Assembly (NCBI GenBank): GCA_945859605.1
Contig: OX243812.1
Location: 47,896,371 to 47,960,370 of the forward strand
Reading direction: 5' to 3'
From: Lumbricus rubellus
Lineage: Eukaryota; Annelida; Clitellata; Crassiclitellata; Lumbricidae
Length of the DNA: 64,000 bases
Below, piece by piece: positions 44,526 to 56,000 of the stretch; the stretch's first letter is position 1; each line of letters opens with the position of its first letter. The position numbers were made by a program, and so were the translations under genes. Under the pieces are notes generated by a model. That model made no database searches and was not told where the DNA came from. It worked only from the letters and a program-made list of their open reading frames with translations.

Positions 44526-45547
44526 TTTATCAGACCATTTATATCTCGGACATTTTTCAGGAGTCTTGCAAAGATGCTTAAACATGGCTATTAGTCGGTT
44601 AGCTTAACTGATCAGCTTAACTAGCAAGATTGTTTCTTGAGCTTTATGTGAAACAAATCGTCCGCAGTGGACAAGGAACATTGTGCTCCCATATTGTGGT
44701 TGTGATTAGGGAATGTAATCCTGAAGCACTTCTCAATCTCAGGATTATTGGATTGCAAGTAATTTTAATGAAAAATCTGAAGTTTTGTGATCTCGAAAGT
44801 ATAGAATTCTATGTTAATTGTTAATCCTGGAATCTGGGATTTGAAAAGATCCTGGGATCCAAGAATTCGGATTCCAGGTATATCTTCCCCAGTTGTGATG
44901 GAAAATTAGGTCCCCCATGAGCTGCAACTTAAAGTGATGTATAACCCATTTGACTGAAAATAGTGAGCAGAACTCTTGGTAATCAATTATTTCTAGAAGT
45001 AAGTATTCGATTAGAATCAAATCAATTACCGGTAGTTAATTTGTTAGACAAAGAGCTGATTCTAATCAATTAGCTGTATCCTGGTGCTAATTCTTATTCT
45101 AATTTATTAACAATTTTTTTGCTAATTCCAATAGTGAAACAATTAGCTTTTCAAATAAGAAACATTTCGCTCTGTTTTTCACAATGTATGTGCAATTGAC
45201 TGGTGATAAAGAGAGTTTATTTTGTTGAAACGTTCTTTATTGACGTAGAGACAAAAGTGGCATTGGTGGGAAGAGGAAAAGTGAAGGGATAGTGTTGTTG
45301 ATGCAGTAAAATTATGAGCGATAATTGGAAAGCCAGCCGAGTAGCTGACATATTGTCAAACTTCATCAGTTGTGTTTAAAACGAAGTTCAAGTTAATAAA
45401 CAATTATGGACAACCAGGACAAGAATGGCTGGACAACATAACAGATTGGAGCGGTGAGCCAATACAAGAACTGACTCATGCGGCCTTGGAAAGACAAAAA
45501 TGGCGAGGAATAACGAAGATTGTGGCGGGCACTGGGGCTTTGGTTCT

Positions 45548-45548
<1 letters not shown>

Positions 45549-45628
<80 letters not shown>

Positions 45629-45638
45629 CGATGATGGA
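45549..45638. repeat. (GAT)n microsatellite
   Basis: About 28 GAT units in block B. The corresponding part of block A is absent. The poly-Asp open frame is an artefact. Confidence 0.95.
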
Positions 45639-46179
45639 CTTACGGCATGCTGCTTCAGCTAATTCTAATATTGTGAATTGATTAGTTAGTAGCCTACAGT
45701 TAATTCCAAGTTTCATCTCTGGAACTGAGTTGCGACCTTGACACCTTAAAATTCAGTTTAGTCCAGACCAAAACCGTTGATAAATGGATAAAATATAATA
45801 TTATAATTTGGTGCCCAGCTTGAGGTTTATAAGTTTTACTGAACACCATTCTTCCATAGGAAGACATAGTGTGATAAATGTAGGCCTAGATGTTCTGTGG
45901 TCTTCGAGCCTTTCAGGTACGACCTACGTCACTGTCGAAAGCAATTGCTTGAGATTTAAGTATTTTTGAAGTCGCCTGTATTATGCGCATGACGTGCGTC
46001 TAGAACAGATCTCGAGGTGTCAAATCTTTCAGAATGGCCCAGTGGGCAGTGTCAAGTAATGTTTCCCATCAAGTCGCAGGGCTGTGTGCTTAAAGTAGGC
46101 CCTATATCTAAGCAGAATGGGGTAGGGCTTTGTGGGGAGCTTAGTCAGACCGTCCTCGGAAATTTTGGCGAAATTATAA

Positions 46180-46645
46180 TAGGCCTAATCTGTTATGTAG
46201 TTTTACCTCATAGGCCTAGCCTAATCTGTTATGTAGTTTTACCTCATAGGATTAGCCTAATCTGTTATGTAGTTTTACCTCATAGGCCTAGCCTAATCTG
46301 TTATGTAGTTTTACCTCATAGGCCTAGCCTAATCTGTTATGTAGTTTTACCTCATAGACCTAGCCTAATCTGTTATGTAGTTTTACCTCATAGGCCTAGC
46401 CTAATCTGTTATGTAGTTTTACCTAATAGGCCTAGCCTAATCTGTTATGTAGTTTTACCTCATAGGCCTAGCCTAATCTGTTATGTAGTTTTACCTCATA
46501 GGCCTAGCCTAATCTGTTATGTAGTTTTACCTCATAGGCCTAGCCTAATCTGTTATGTAGTTTTACCTCATAGGCCTAGCCTAATCTGTTATGTAGTTTT
46601 ACCTCATAGGCCTAGCCTAATCTGTTATGTAGTTTTACGTCACAC
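46180..46645. repeat. 36-bp minisatellite, about 13 units
   Basis: Near-identical units of TAATCTGTTATGTAGTTTTA followed by CCTCATAGGCCTAGCC. Because 36 is a multiple of three, one frame stays open as LICYVVLPHRPS repeats. That is expected from the unit length and is not evidence of a protein. Confidence 0.95.
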
Positions 46646-46905
46646 ACAGATAACAGACTTAGCCTAGTCACAAAATCGTTATTCAGATGCTGACTCATTA
46701 AACGTAATATGCGTATTTGGGCATGTAGGCCTTTATAAGCTATTTTTATCATGTTTTAACAGCATTAGGCCCTACAGGCTTACAACACAATTAACATTGC
46801 CTTTTAGGCTGCCCATCTATAGGCTTACGATCATAATGTGTGGCTATAGGGACATCTTCACTGTTAGTCAAGCACGTGCAGTATGAAATCGTATGCTATA
46901 CATGT

Positions 46906-47420
46906 ACGTAGGCTATTAATAGTACTATAATAAAAAATTATGGTGCATATAGGCCCTACAATTTAGCAAAGAGTGCACCAAGTCTATTGGCTCGATGTAG
47001 GGCTATTGGAGTATTGGGTGATATATAGGCCTAACTCAATTTTCTGGGTTGATTTCCGTAAGTATGTGGGTGTACATTTAATGGGTGACCGAAGACACTT
47101 AAAAACGTTTTACTTTGCGACGTTAAAGCGTCATTCTACCGGGATCTAAATCTAATTGTATTGCCTCTCGTTGCAAAAGTTCGGATGAAAGTTTAGGCCT
47201 ACACCCCCCGCCTACCGTAGATCGACCTATAAGTACTAGTCGCTCCTTCCTATGTATGAACTCAGTGACCTGGTTATTTTTATTAGCGATACATTAATGA
47301 AAATCAAACGTAGCCTGTGTAGGAATTCTGTATTTTTCGTATTTTGTCTTTATGATTCATGTCTCAGAAATGCAACTGTAAAACATTGCTCTCTTTTCTC
47401 TTGCATCTGAATTTCCTGGC
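46906..47420. other. Flank of block B, no feature seen
   Basis: Non-coding sequence between the end of the duplicated block and the next LINE fragment. Several TAGGCCTA octamers occur. No gene supportable. Confidence 0.4.
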
Positions 47421-47424
47421 TTTA

Positions 47425-48165
47425 CCTTTGCAACCACGGTTGACCTTGGTGTCCAACTTGACCAAGAACTCACTTTTGCTCCTCAACTTCACCGTCTTGC
47501 ACGAGACTGCTATTATCAACTGCGCCAACTTCGCACTGCCATCCGTTCTCTTACATCTGCTACTACTCTTACTCTAGTGCATTCCTTTGTTACATCTCGC
47601 ATTGACTAGCTATTGCTCTTCGCTCTACATTGGCCTCCCATCCAGCAAATTGACTTGTCTTGACCGGGTGTTGCGCTCTGCTGCGCGCTTAATTGGGAAA
47701 ATCCCTAAATATGGTCATGTCTCAAACTACATGCTTGATGTACATGTGCTTCACTGGCTCCCTATTCACCAGCGTATTGAGTTCAGGGTAGCTGCATTGG
47801 TATGGCGATGTTGTCAGGGCCTCACCCCAATTTACCTCCGTGAGCTATGCAGCCAGCAGCCTTACATTGGGTATCCAAGGACGTCGTCAGCTATTCTCTG
47901 CTGATAAGGGAGTCCTCTTGGTTCCTTTTGCTCGTACTGCTACCATGAAGAATCGAGCCTTTTCTGTGGTTGGTCCGGTGGTCTGGAATAGCCTTCCTTT
48001 TGAGCTGCGCCTACACCCTCGGACTCTACCAGGATCGTTCCTTGCTAAACTTAAAACTGTTCTTTTTAGACGTGCTGGAGCTAATCGGGAGCGCCTCTGA
48101 GTAGGTTTTTTTACTTGAAGGAGCGCTATATAAATGTCCGAATGAATGAATGAATGAATTGAATA
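47425..48165 (+). pseudogene. L2-like LINE 3' third, frameshifted
   Basis: In three frames the translation follows the RT C-terminal region: 'DLGVQLDQELTF', 'YQLRQLRTAIRSLTSATTL', 'VHSFVTSRID', 'HWLPIHQRIEFRVAALVWR' (about 47755-47810), then 'NRAFSVVGPVVWNSLPFELR' (about 47950-48010) and tail GGGAGCGCCTCTGAGTAGG, GGAGCGCTATATAAATG, (GAAT)n. Frameshifts near 47600, 47720 and 47860. Confidence 0.88.
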
Positions 48166-48426
48166 AATACATACATACATACATACATACATACATACAT
48201 ACATACATACATACATACATACATACATACATACATACATACATACATACATACATACATGTACATACATACATACATACATACATACATACATACATAC
48301 ATACATACATACATACATACATACATACATACATACATACATACATACATACATACATACATACATACATACATACATACATACATACATACATACAATG
48401 TCATACATACATACATACATACGTAC
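48166..48426. repeat. (ACAT)n microsatellite
   Basis: About 65 units, with one GTACAT interruption near 48260 and one AATGTC near 48397. Extends from the (GAAT)n tail of the preceding LINE fragment. Confidence 0.95.
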
Positions 48427-48852
48427 CTACGGGTTTGGCAAGAACCGCGCAACCTCTTGTAAAAAATTGCGACTAAAATATTTAATAATGAGTTTCAATA
48501 TACATGTAGTAGACCTACTATTGTTAATTATAATAAGAACATCCCTTGAACCGAACAATGTAAATAAACTGGCCTGCCTATACAATTGGCTGAATAAAAA
48601 ACGAATTTTGATAGTCAGAAAACGGTTGTCTAATTTCACATTAAATTTTAGGCCTACAGGCATTTTAATTAAAGGTGGCTCACAGGGGCGCCGCTAGGCG
48701 TACGCACTTACGCAAGTGCGTACAGCGCTGAAAGGCTATTAAAAATAACAAATTGTAAATTAAAGCGTGAAATATTATAAGCGATGAAATTCTATTGAAT
48801 CTATTGAAATTTTATAATCGCCAGTAGGCAAATACGGTATATATATATAGGC

Positions 48853-49809
48853 CACGGGGCTTAAAGTGTGCCAGGACGGTCATGGACGGCGTCCAGGCAC
48901 TTATTTTCGAGGCTGGACGCCGTCCTGCCCAGGGCCGGATTAAGCAATGTCGGGGCCCTGTTCGGGAATTTTTGTGGGGGCCCTGTTCGGGAATTTTTTG
49001 CGGAAAATTTGTCAAATTTTTCGGGAAAATCATGCATTTCATCCGCCAAAAAAGTTGATGACCTTTTTTTTAGTCATCCGCCGAAATGTTTGCGAAAATC
49101 ATACCATTTCATCCGCCAAAAAAGTTGATGACCTTTTTTTTAGTCATCCGCCGAAATTTTTTGGAAAATAGCCGTGTGGCCGAAATTTGCTAAAAAAAAT
49201 TTTTTTTAACACATTTGTGGGGGCCCCCTAAAGTGTGGGGGCCCCTGTTCGGCCGAACATGTTGAACATGCCTTAATCCGGCCCTGGTCCTGCCACTATC
49301 TGGCCAGCACTGCCTGTACGGTCGTCCATGACTGGCGTCCATGCAGTTACGGACGACCGGCCATGACTGCCTAAAAATGAGGTTGACACAGCCAAAAATG
49401 CGCTTGTCGCTGGGGCTCCGCCCCAGACCCCGCTGCGAGAGCTTACGACCAAGACAAAAACCTTTCTCTTTTACACTAACATTTTGATTTCTATTGTTAT
49501 CCTGGTAGCTTGCGACACTAAAAAACCACTTTTCTTGAAGTTTTCGCGACTTTATATCGTTCACAAATAGCTGGCAAAAAGAGCCTAAAAATGGCTCCAT
49601 TTGAGGTCGACACAGCCAAAAATGCGCTGATCGCTGGGGCTCCGCCCCAGACCCCGCTGGGGGAGCTTACGACGCTCCCCCAGACCCCCTAGTCGGAACG
49701 CGACGGGCTAAGTGCCTTCGGCACTCGCAACTGCGCGCCTTCGGCGTCGCCACTGACGACCAATTACAATACAGCGTCCTGGCACTTCTTTTTTACACTT
49801 TAAGCACTG
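48853..49809. mobile_element. Middle MITE of the nest ('CAGTGCTTAAAGTGTG' family, copy 3)
   Basis: Left end GGGGCTTAAAGTGTGCCAGG, right end (inverted) CAGTGCTTAAAGTGTAAAAA. Internal GGACGCCGTCC modules match copies 1 and 2, with an extra GC-rich segment (GGGGCTCCGCCCCAGACCCC, twice: 49410 and 49640). No clean target duplication. It contains the innermost element. Confidence 0.8.
48930..49286. mobile_element. Innermost hAT-type MITE of the nest
   Basis: Ends CAGGGCCGGATTAAGC and (inverted) CAGGGCCGGATTAAGG; perfect 8-bp duplication GTCCTGCC at 48922-48929 and 49287-49294. Contains repeated 'AAAAAAGTTGATGACC' and 'TTTAGTCATCCGCC' modules that are also in the MITE at 56556. Confidence 0.95.
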
Positions 49810-50184
49810 TATGCCTATATATATTTATATATGTATATATATAAGCTCGTATCGATCGCTGTTCGCTTCATATTATTTTGTGCAAGTTGTGCGTAGAGAA
49901 AAATCCTTTTGTGCAAGTTGTGCGTACAGAAAAAAATCCTGGCGGCGCCGCTGGTGGCTCAAATGAAAAAATTAACGGATTTTGAGCAGTTGACTGATTT
50001 GAACAGTGTTTCAATTCTGTCTGTCATGCATAGGCTACAAAACTGTTCAACAAACTAAATGCAGAAATTCAATAGGCCTAAGCCAAGGTTGTTAAATATG
50101 TTTGCAATAGAAAGAACGCATTCAGTCATTAAAATATTATGCCTCAAGGGTCGTTAGAAAATAGTTAGATTAATATATTTGAGG

Positions 50185-50278
50185 GAAATGCATTGCGATT
50201 AATTTGCAGTTAATTGCGATTAAAAAATTAATCGCGCGATTAATTTCGATTAAAAATTTTAATCGAACAACAGCCCTA
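50185..50278. mobile_element. hAT-like MITE end with ATTAATCGC palindromes
   Basis: AATTGCGATTAAAAAATTAA, TCGCGCGATTAATTTCGATT and a terminal AACAGCCCTAAT. This end type (TTAGGGCTGTT read inverted) is common in animal hAT elements. The left end is not identified. Confidence 0.5.
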
Positions 50279-50299
50279 ATATAATATATATACATGTAT

Positions 50300-50304
50300 A
50301 TATA

Positions 50305-50336
<32 letters not shown>

Positions 50337-50420
50337 CATTTACATAATACATATGCATGCGTACGTACCTGCATACATTTAAACATACATGCGTACGTAC
50401 ATACGCGTACATGCATGTAT
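50300..50420. repeat. (ATAC)n-rich microsatellite
   Basis: Imperfect acatac/gtac tetranucleotide runs following the MITE end. Confidence 0.85.
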
Positions 50421-50479
50421 AACCTACATGTGAGCTTAAGCCTACTTGCAATCATGGATGCGCACAAATTAGTACCGCC

Positions 50480-50592
50480 CGCCCGAGAGCCAAGCGTGGG
50501 GCACGCACCAACTTATTCACGAACGCTACGTCAAATCGAAAGGGTTGTCCAAAGGGCTGCCCTAAGGAGGTCCGAGTCAGAATTCTAATGCG
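50480..50592 (-). repeat. Dispersed repeat copy (family of 2880-3010)
   Basis: Inverted copy of the gtgaataagttggtgc / ggacaaccctt family also seen at 2880 and 7660. It holds TCCGAGT and GGGGCACGCACCAAC. Confidence 0.55.
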
Positions 50593-50611
50593 CGCGCTTA
50601 TGCGCCCATAA

Positions 50612-50674
50612 TGTGTGCGTGTGCGGGTGTATATGTGTGTGTGCGCGCTCGCTTGTGTGTGTGCGTGTGTGTGC

Positions 50675-50717
<43 letters not shown>

Positions 50718-50748
50718 TATGTGTGTGTGCGCGCGCGCGCGTGCAAAG
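50612..50748. repeat. (GT)n microsatellite
   Basis: GT/GC-rich dinucleotide tract with a pure (GT) run of about 40 bases and a terminal (GC)n. Cys/Val or His/Thr open frames are artefacts. Confidence 0.95.
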
Positions 50749-50749
50749 C

Positions 50750-52290
50750 TTCACGAGGTCAACAACTGTGTGTCTGATTTAGCAGAGACACAGGTTCATG
50801 GTCCAGGAATGCAAATTCGCCCTTTAGGCATATTGGCCTAATTATAAACGGTTAGGTAGATAAGACGCTGACAGTTGCATATTATGACATAGGCGAGTAG
50901 CCTACTGTAGGCCTATTGCCGCAGATTAACTTTGGGCTTATTTAATATTTATCCTTATGACAGAAAACTGGTGGTTTGCTATAGCCAGCCTAATTTTAAA
51001 AACCGTTGTTTACAACTGAGCACCTCTCTCACGCCGATATAACTTCCGACTTGTGCATGTAAGTCCCTGGATTGTTTTTATAAAAGTATCGCGATAGCAT
51101 TCTGCAAAGCCGAGAATCAGAATCATATAATATTTATAGCAATTGCCTTGAATTGGTGTTGGAAATATGAGTACTTGAGTAGGCCTATACGGCGGTGGCG
51201 ATGTCATTTGTTTCCTTTGAGTGTCGATTTGATTGCTCATCTTGTTTGAATCACATGAATATCGCCTTTAGTTGTTTTTATTAACTTCGAGCTACCTGTT
51301 AATATGCAAGGTTGCACTATGTTTGATAGTATCAGAATATATGTGTAGGCCTAATGTGTATGCATTTCCTCTTGCTGCCTGTGATCATCAAGTTAACAGG
51401 CAACAATTTGACGGAAAAAATTATGGGCTCGCGTGCAATTCTCTGCTTCCGGAAATGGAATCGAATGTCACTTTCTTAAGTTCTCGCAGCTCAAATTCTC
51501 TTCCTTCTTCAAAATTTAATGCTGTTTAAAAATTCACTGTTGCTCCTTGACTTTCAAGCAATTGGATATTGCATATTTTCCTGGCAGCTGACAACCCGAG
51601 TCAAAAACTCATGCACATAGGTTAACTAGGGCCTCTATGTGACCGTGCACGCGATAAATTCAGTTAATAAGAGTAATAAAGGCGCACACATGAACGTGGG
51701 TCGTAAAACAACATGGACAGAAAGAGAGATAGGGCCTATAGAGAGACAGAGTGAGAGAGAGAGACAGAAAGAGACCGACAGACACAGAGACAGAGAGACA
51801 GACAGACTAGAAGAACGGACAGTGCATGAGGCAGAATACAGGCCTGCAGTGTCTAATGCTTGTTGGAGAGACATTTAGTGGAGCTATAGGTGACTGACTG
51901 AGAGGTGGAGGTGAAAGATCGGAGCAGAAACAAGCGAAGTTTTGGGAGGAAAATCTAGAGAGAAATAAAGGAGTGAGAGAGGGGGTATAAGGGATGGAGA
52001 ATGCGAGAGAAAGATAGAAAGAGAAGGACAGAGAGACTTTGCTAAGCTGATGGTGAGCGGGAAATAGGTTACACAGAGTCGACAGATTGATATCCGTGTG
52101 CTGTGTCGAATTTAAGCTTAGTAAGCCATGGAACCAAGCTCTGGCCTTGATTTACTTTAGGTGCAAACGCAGGCCTATAATTATTACTGCCCAATCTTCA
52201 TAGTTTTCAATCAGCACTATAATAAATAGACATGACCTAGGCCTATAGACATACTGAATAGACATCATGATGGCCGTGAAATACAATATC
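50750..52290. other. Intergenic; one GA-rich tract, no gene seen
   Basis: Contains a purine-rich (GAGACAGA)n-like tract at about 51717-51810. No splice-bounded coding exon, RNA gene or TE end recognised in the rest. Confidence 0.4.
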
Positions 52291-52298
52291 CTTGTTGT

Positions 52299-52647
52299 CA
52301 TACAGGCGTACGAGGCAGGGTTCCAGAGGGGCAAATGCCCTCCCCTAAATTTCGAGCAAGTCTGTTTTTCGGGCAAGCAGACCCGGGAAAATAGTAGGCC
52401 TAACAAAGTAGTATATTTTTCACGAGATTTCAATATGATGACTAAAAAAATTAAAAAATAAAAGTCGTCGACTTTCGGGAAATTTCGGACAAGTCTGTTT
52501 TTTGGGTGAGACTTCAACCCGATGACGAAAAAATCTAATTTTTTGTCTGGGAAAAGTTGTATTTTTTTACGAGATTTCCGCATTTATTTTTCGGGCAGAA
52601 GCAAAATCTTCGCCACCCCCGCTGCTAAACTCTTTCGTACGTCTATG
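52299..52647. mobile_element. MITE, CATAGACGTA-ended family, copy 2
   Basis: Left end CATACAGGCGTACGAGG and inverted right end CATAGACGTACGAAAG. Shared interior with 18559-18831 (CCAGAGGGGCAAATGCCCTC; TCTGTTTTTCGGG). The flanking 8-mers match only 5/8, so the copy is old or its ends are off by a few bases. Confidence 0.65.
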
Positions 52648-53078
52648 CCTTCTGTCAAATCAACTGAATAGAAATAGCAGATTTGAACATTTCCATCTTC
52701 TGGGCCCTCGCCAGACCCCTATATTTACGGATGTGCCATATTTATTGCTCTACTGGATTTCTTTCATAGCATCACCTTCCCAGACCAACTGACCCAAGCA
52801 CCACTAATAACCAAGATATTTGGAGAAGATTCTCGCTATAATCCTATATGCAGTTAACAGACAAGCATAGCAACAATACGAACATCGCCTACCATTAACG
52901 ATCTTTTCTTCTAGCAGAGAAGTTTTCTGGATAATTATGGAAAAAGTCAGGTTGGGAACTGGTGTTAAAGAGCTGACAACTGAATGAATGTCAATATTTT
53001 ATCTCCAAATTCATTCAGTGAAAGTGATTGATTTAAAATTGAAAACAAATGCATGTCTTTTTGGGATTTTAGATAAAA

Positions 53079-56000
53079 ATGTCGAAGGAAAAAAATAAAA
53101 TTATCATAGACTGTGACCCTGGAGCTGATGATGCCCAAGCCATTCTTATGGCACTGAATGCCAGCCATGTTGAAATCTTGGCTCTCACAACTGTCTTTGG
53201 GAACAGCAGCGTTGACAATAGTGCTAGAAATGCTCTGAGGCTCATCACCTTCTGTCACCGGAGTGATGTAAGCTTTATCAACGTGCTTCAATACCTTTGT
53301 GATCGTATTGAGAAATAATTAATAGCATTCACTGAACAATATGTATGATGCAATGTTGTAGTTTCACATGTATACAGTTCACTCTGTTCAATCCATTTAA
53401 AATAACATGTTGGAGGACATAGATAGGCTAAAGATCTTTCAGCTATAGCCTAGGCCTACAACTAAGAATACTCGTAGAAAACTGATTTTAACGAGTTTTA
53501 ACTCTTAAGATATTCTTATCTGGACATTTTCTGATACAGTTTAAATCAAATCAATTACATTTACTAGGTTGTGTCAGTTTGCAGTGTTAAAATGTGCGTT
53601 TATAGGGCGCCTAGCGCCGCCTACTAATCATAATAATTATAATAAACATTTGATAATGGTTATTATAGGCTAATTAATATAGGGGCCTAATATTGCCAAT
53701 TGTATAAGCGGGCCTAATTGTATAAGCCTAGTGTTGAATCCACTGTGTATTTCTTTTCACGAAGATTCCAGTCTACAAAGGTTGTGAATCTTGTCTGCTG
53801 ATGGAGTCTCCACAGGACGATGCATATTTTGGTAAAGATGGATTTGGGGATGTCACCATACCTGAAGTGGATCCAGTCAATCTTTCCTTGATTTCTACTG
53901 AGCATGCATCTCTGGCTCTCTGTCGTCTAGTCTCAGCATATCCTAGTAGGATCTTACTATATTTAGCACAGGTTTATCAATAATAGTTACATACAGTACC
54001 TTAGCTATAGGGACGAATGATATTCGCTGTCCAAGAAGTGGCAAATGGGCAGCAAAACTTAAAGTACCGTACTAAAGATATATTTTTATATTATTAGAGC
54101 CATAAATTCTAATGGAGTTGATTGTGCCGTCATTTTATGGATAATATAAACTCTTACGTTAAAACATCAACCTGAAATGCGAAGTCTTGAATATAAGTCA
54201 CCGACTGGAATGATCAAATACATTAATTTTCATCAATTGAACTGGACAAAGTATTAAAGTCAAAACTTCGTCCACATGTTTCGCATTAGCAGGCCTTCAC
54301 AAAGCATTGCACTGCACTAGCAACAACTTAGACGAAAATCAACTTACATTATCATGTTTTAAGGTTCTCTTACCTTGGTTGCTCTGGGACCGTTGACGAA
54401 TATAGCAACATGTCTGAAACTTGATGCGGACTTTGGCAAGAAACTGAAGGACTGTATCATAATGGGAGGAAACTATCAGGGTAAAATGTTTGTACATCTT
54501 TCACAGGAGGTAGTTTTAACAGATTTATAGAGCGCATGCATTTTGTATATATTTATTTATTGCTCTAGAAAATTAGTGACTTTCTTAAAATCGAAGACTT
54601 TCGATTCGAAGTTAATCAATAAGGCGCGATGTATGCATATATCAAAATCATAATGTAATTAAGAGTTTCTTTGATTTCAGCTGACTTGTTTAGACATACT
54701 AGGTCTGTGCCATTTAAAGACGCGAAGCTTGGCTCGTCTAGTCCAGTGACTCTGATAGCCTATCATCCTGGTATTTAATAAAAAAGAATACAATTGCAAG
54801 CGAAATGGATTTGCTTTAGAGGGTCTAAAGTGTCGACGTGTGTGTCTATAGAAGATATATACTACATCAGATTCTCTTGAAATTGTGGGTTATATTATCT
54901 TGTTTGTAAAGGTTTTGTGTAAATATTTGAGCCCTTGAGTGCGTTGTTATTTTATCATTAGCTATAAAATTTATTAATAATGAGTGGGCTATCATGATGA
55001 ACTTGTATGTCAATAGGCAAAGGCAATATGTCCCCTGCGGCAGAACACAACTTCTGGAAAGACCCTGAAGCAGCACAAGCTGTGCTAAATGGACTTCAAA
55101 TAAAACCCTCAGTGATCACATACGAGACTTGTCTTCAGCATGGAGTGTCATGGGTGAGTAACAAAATAGTAAAATATCTTCCATTTTAAATGGAAACCAC
55201 TTAATTACTAATGGGCAATTACATCTTCCTTATTTAGGCCTAATGCTGCATGCTTATTACAAATATAATAATTATCAATATTAATAATAGTAATATTAGT
55301 TATAGTCCTACTAATTATATTATTACTATTATTGTCTCTGAGATGCTACCATTCTTCTAAATCGGGAACAGGGTTACCGAAAGAATCCGCGAAGGCGACA
55401 GAGATAAAGCGCTGAATTAGTAGGCTACTAAGTCTTTGGTAAGAGGAAGGACGTCTCTCTCAAATCGTGGGTATAACCTGTGTCAAGTAACGACATAATA
55501 TTATAGCCTATCTGTAATTCCACTCCAGTTTTTAACGTATAATTGGTCCTACCGTCTCCAGGGCCAGCGGGATGAAGTCATGCAAAATACCAGTCATGCA
55601 AAGAGGGTAGGCTATTTTTGCTCCTTTCTGTTACCGGTATACGCCATTTCTGCTGCTGAAGACTTTGCGCTGAATTTTTTAATCCAGCTGAAATTTATTA
55701 TAAGGTAACAAAAGGCAGCCTATGTCATAATTATAAGGTAGCACCAGATAAAATCATGGAGGTCAAGCAGCAGGCCATTTGATCTCAGACGTTCGCCGAG
55801 AATGTTTTACGTTCAAAATTGTTGATTTTATTGATGACAGGAGACACAGTGAAAGCATAGTTTCTATTTCTCAGGTTCTGAGCGTTGGAAGTAGACAGCA
55901 TATTTTAAAAGACAGAAGTTGCATAGGCATGTAGGCTAGGTGTCTAGAACTATGAACCGTCTCAATCCGGTTGCAGTAATAAAAGCTTGTAGATTCGTTT

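Larger units (their letters stand above)
35478..46905. repeat. Segmental duplication, block B
   Basis: Homologous in order to block A (19609-32975). Insertions found only here are LINE tails at 35660, 40336 and 41459, MITEs at 41133 and 43734, and minisatellites at 39362 and 46180. Exons of the enclosed nucleoside hydrolase gene are close to those of gene A and introns still align. Confidence 0.9.
48683..49953. mobile_element. Outer hAT-type MITE of a three-level nest
   Basis: Ends CAGGGGCGCCGCTAGG and (inverted) CAGCGGCGCCGCCAGG; perfect 8-bp duplication GTGGCTCA at 48675-48682 and 49954-49961. It also carries repeated TGCGTAC / GTGCAAGTTGTGCGTA subterminal motifs. It is interrupted by the element at 48853-49809. 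Confidence 0.92.

Noticed and set aside
45393..45716. Poly-Asp / poly-Ile frames
   Set aside because: They come from the (GAT)n microsatellite. The block A equivalent lacks them.
46017..46667. 216-codon open frame of LICYVVLPHRPS repeats
   Set aside because: The minisatellite unit is 36 bp, so any open frame is repeated without stops. Its start and end lie at random points in the flanks.
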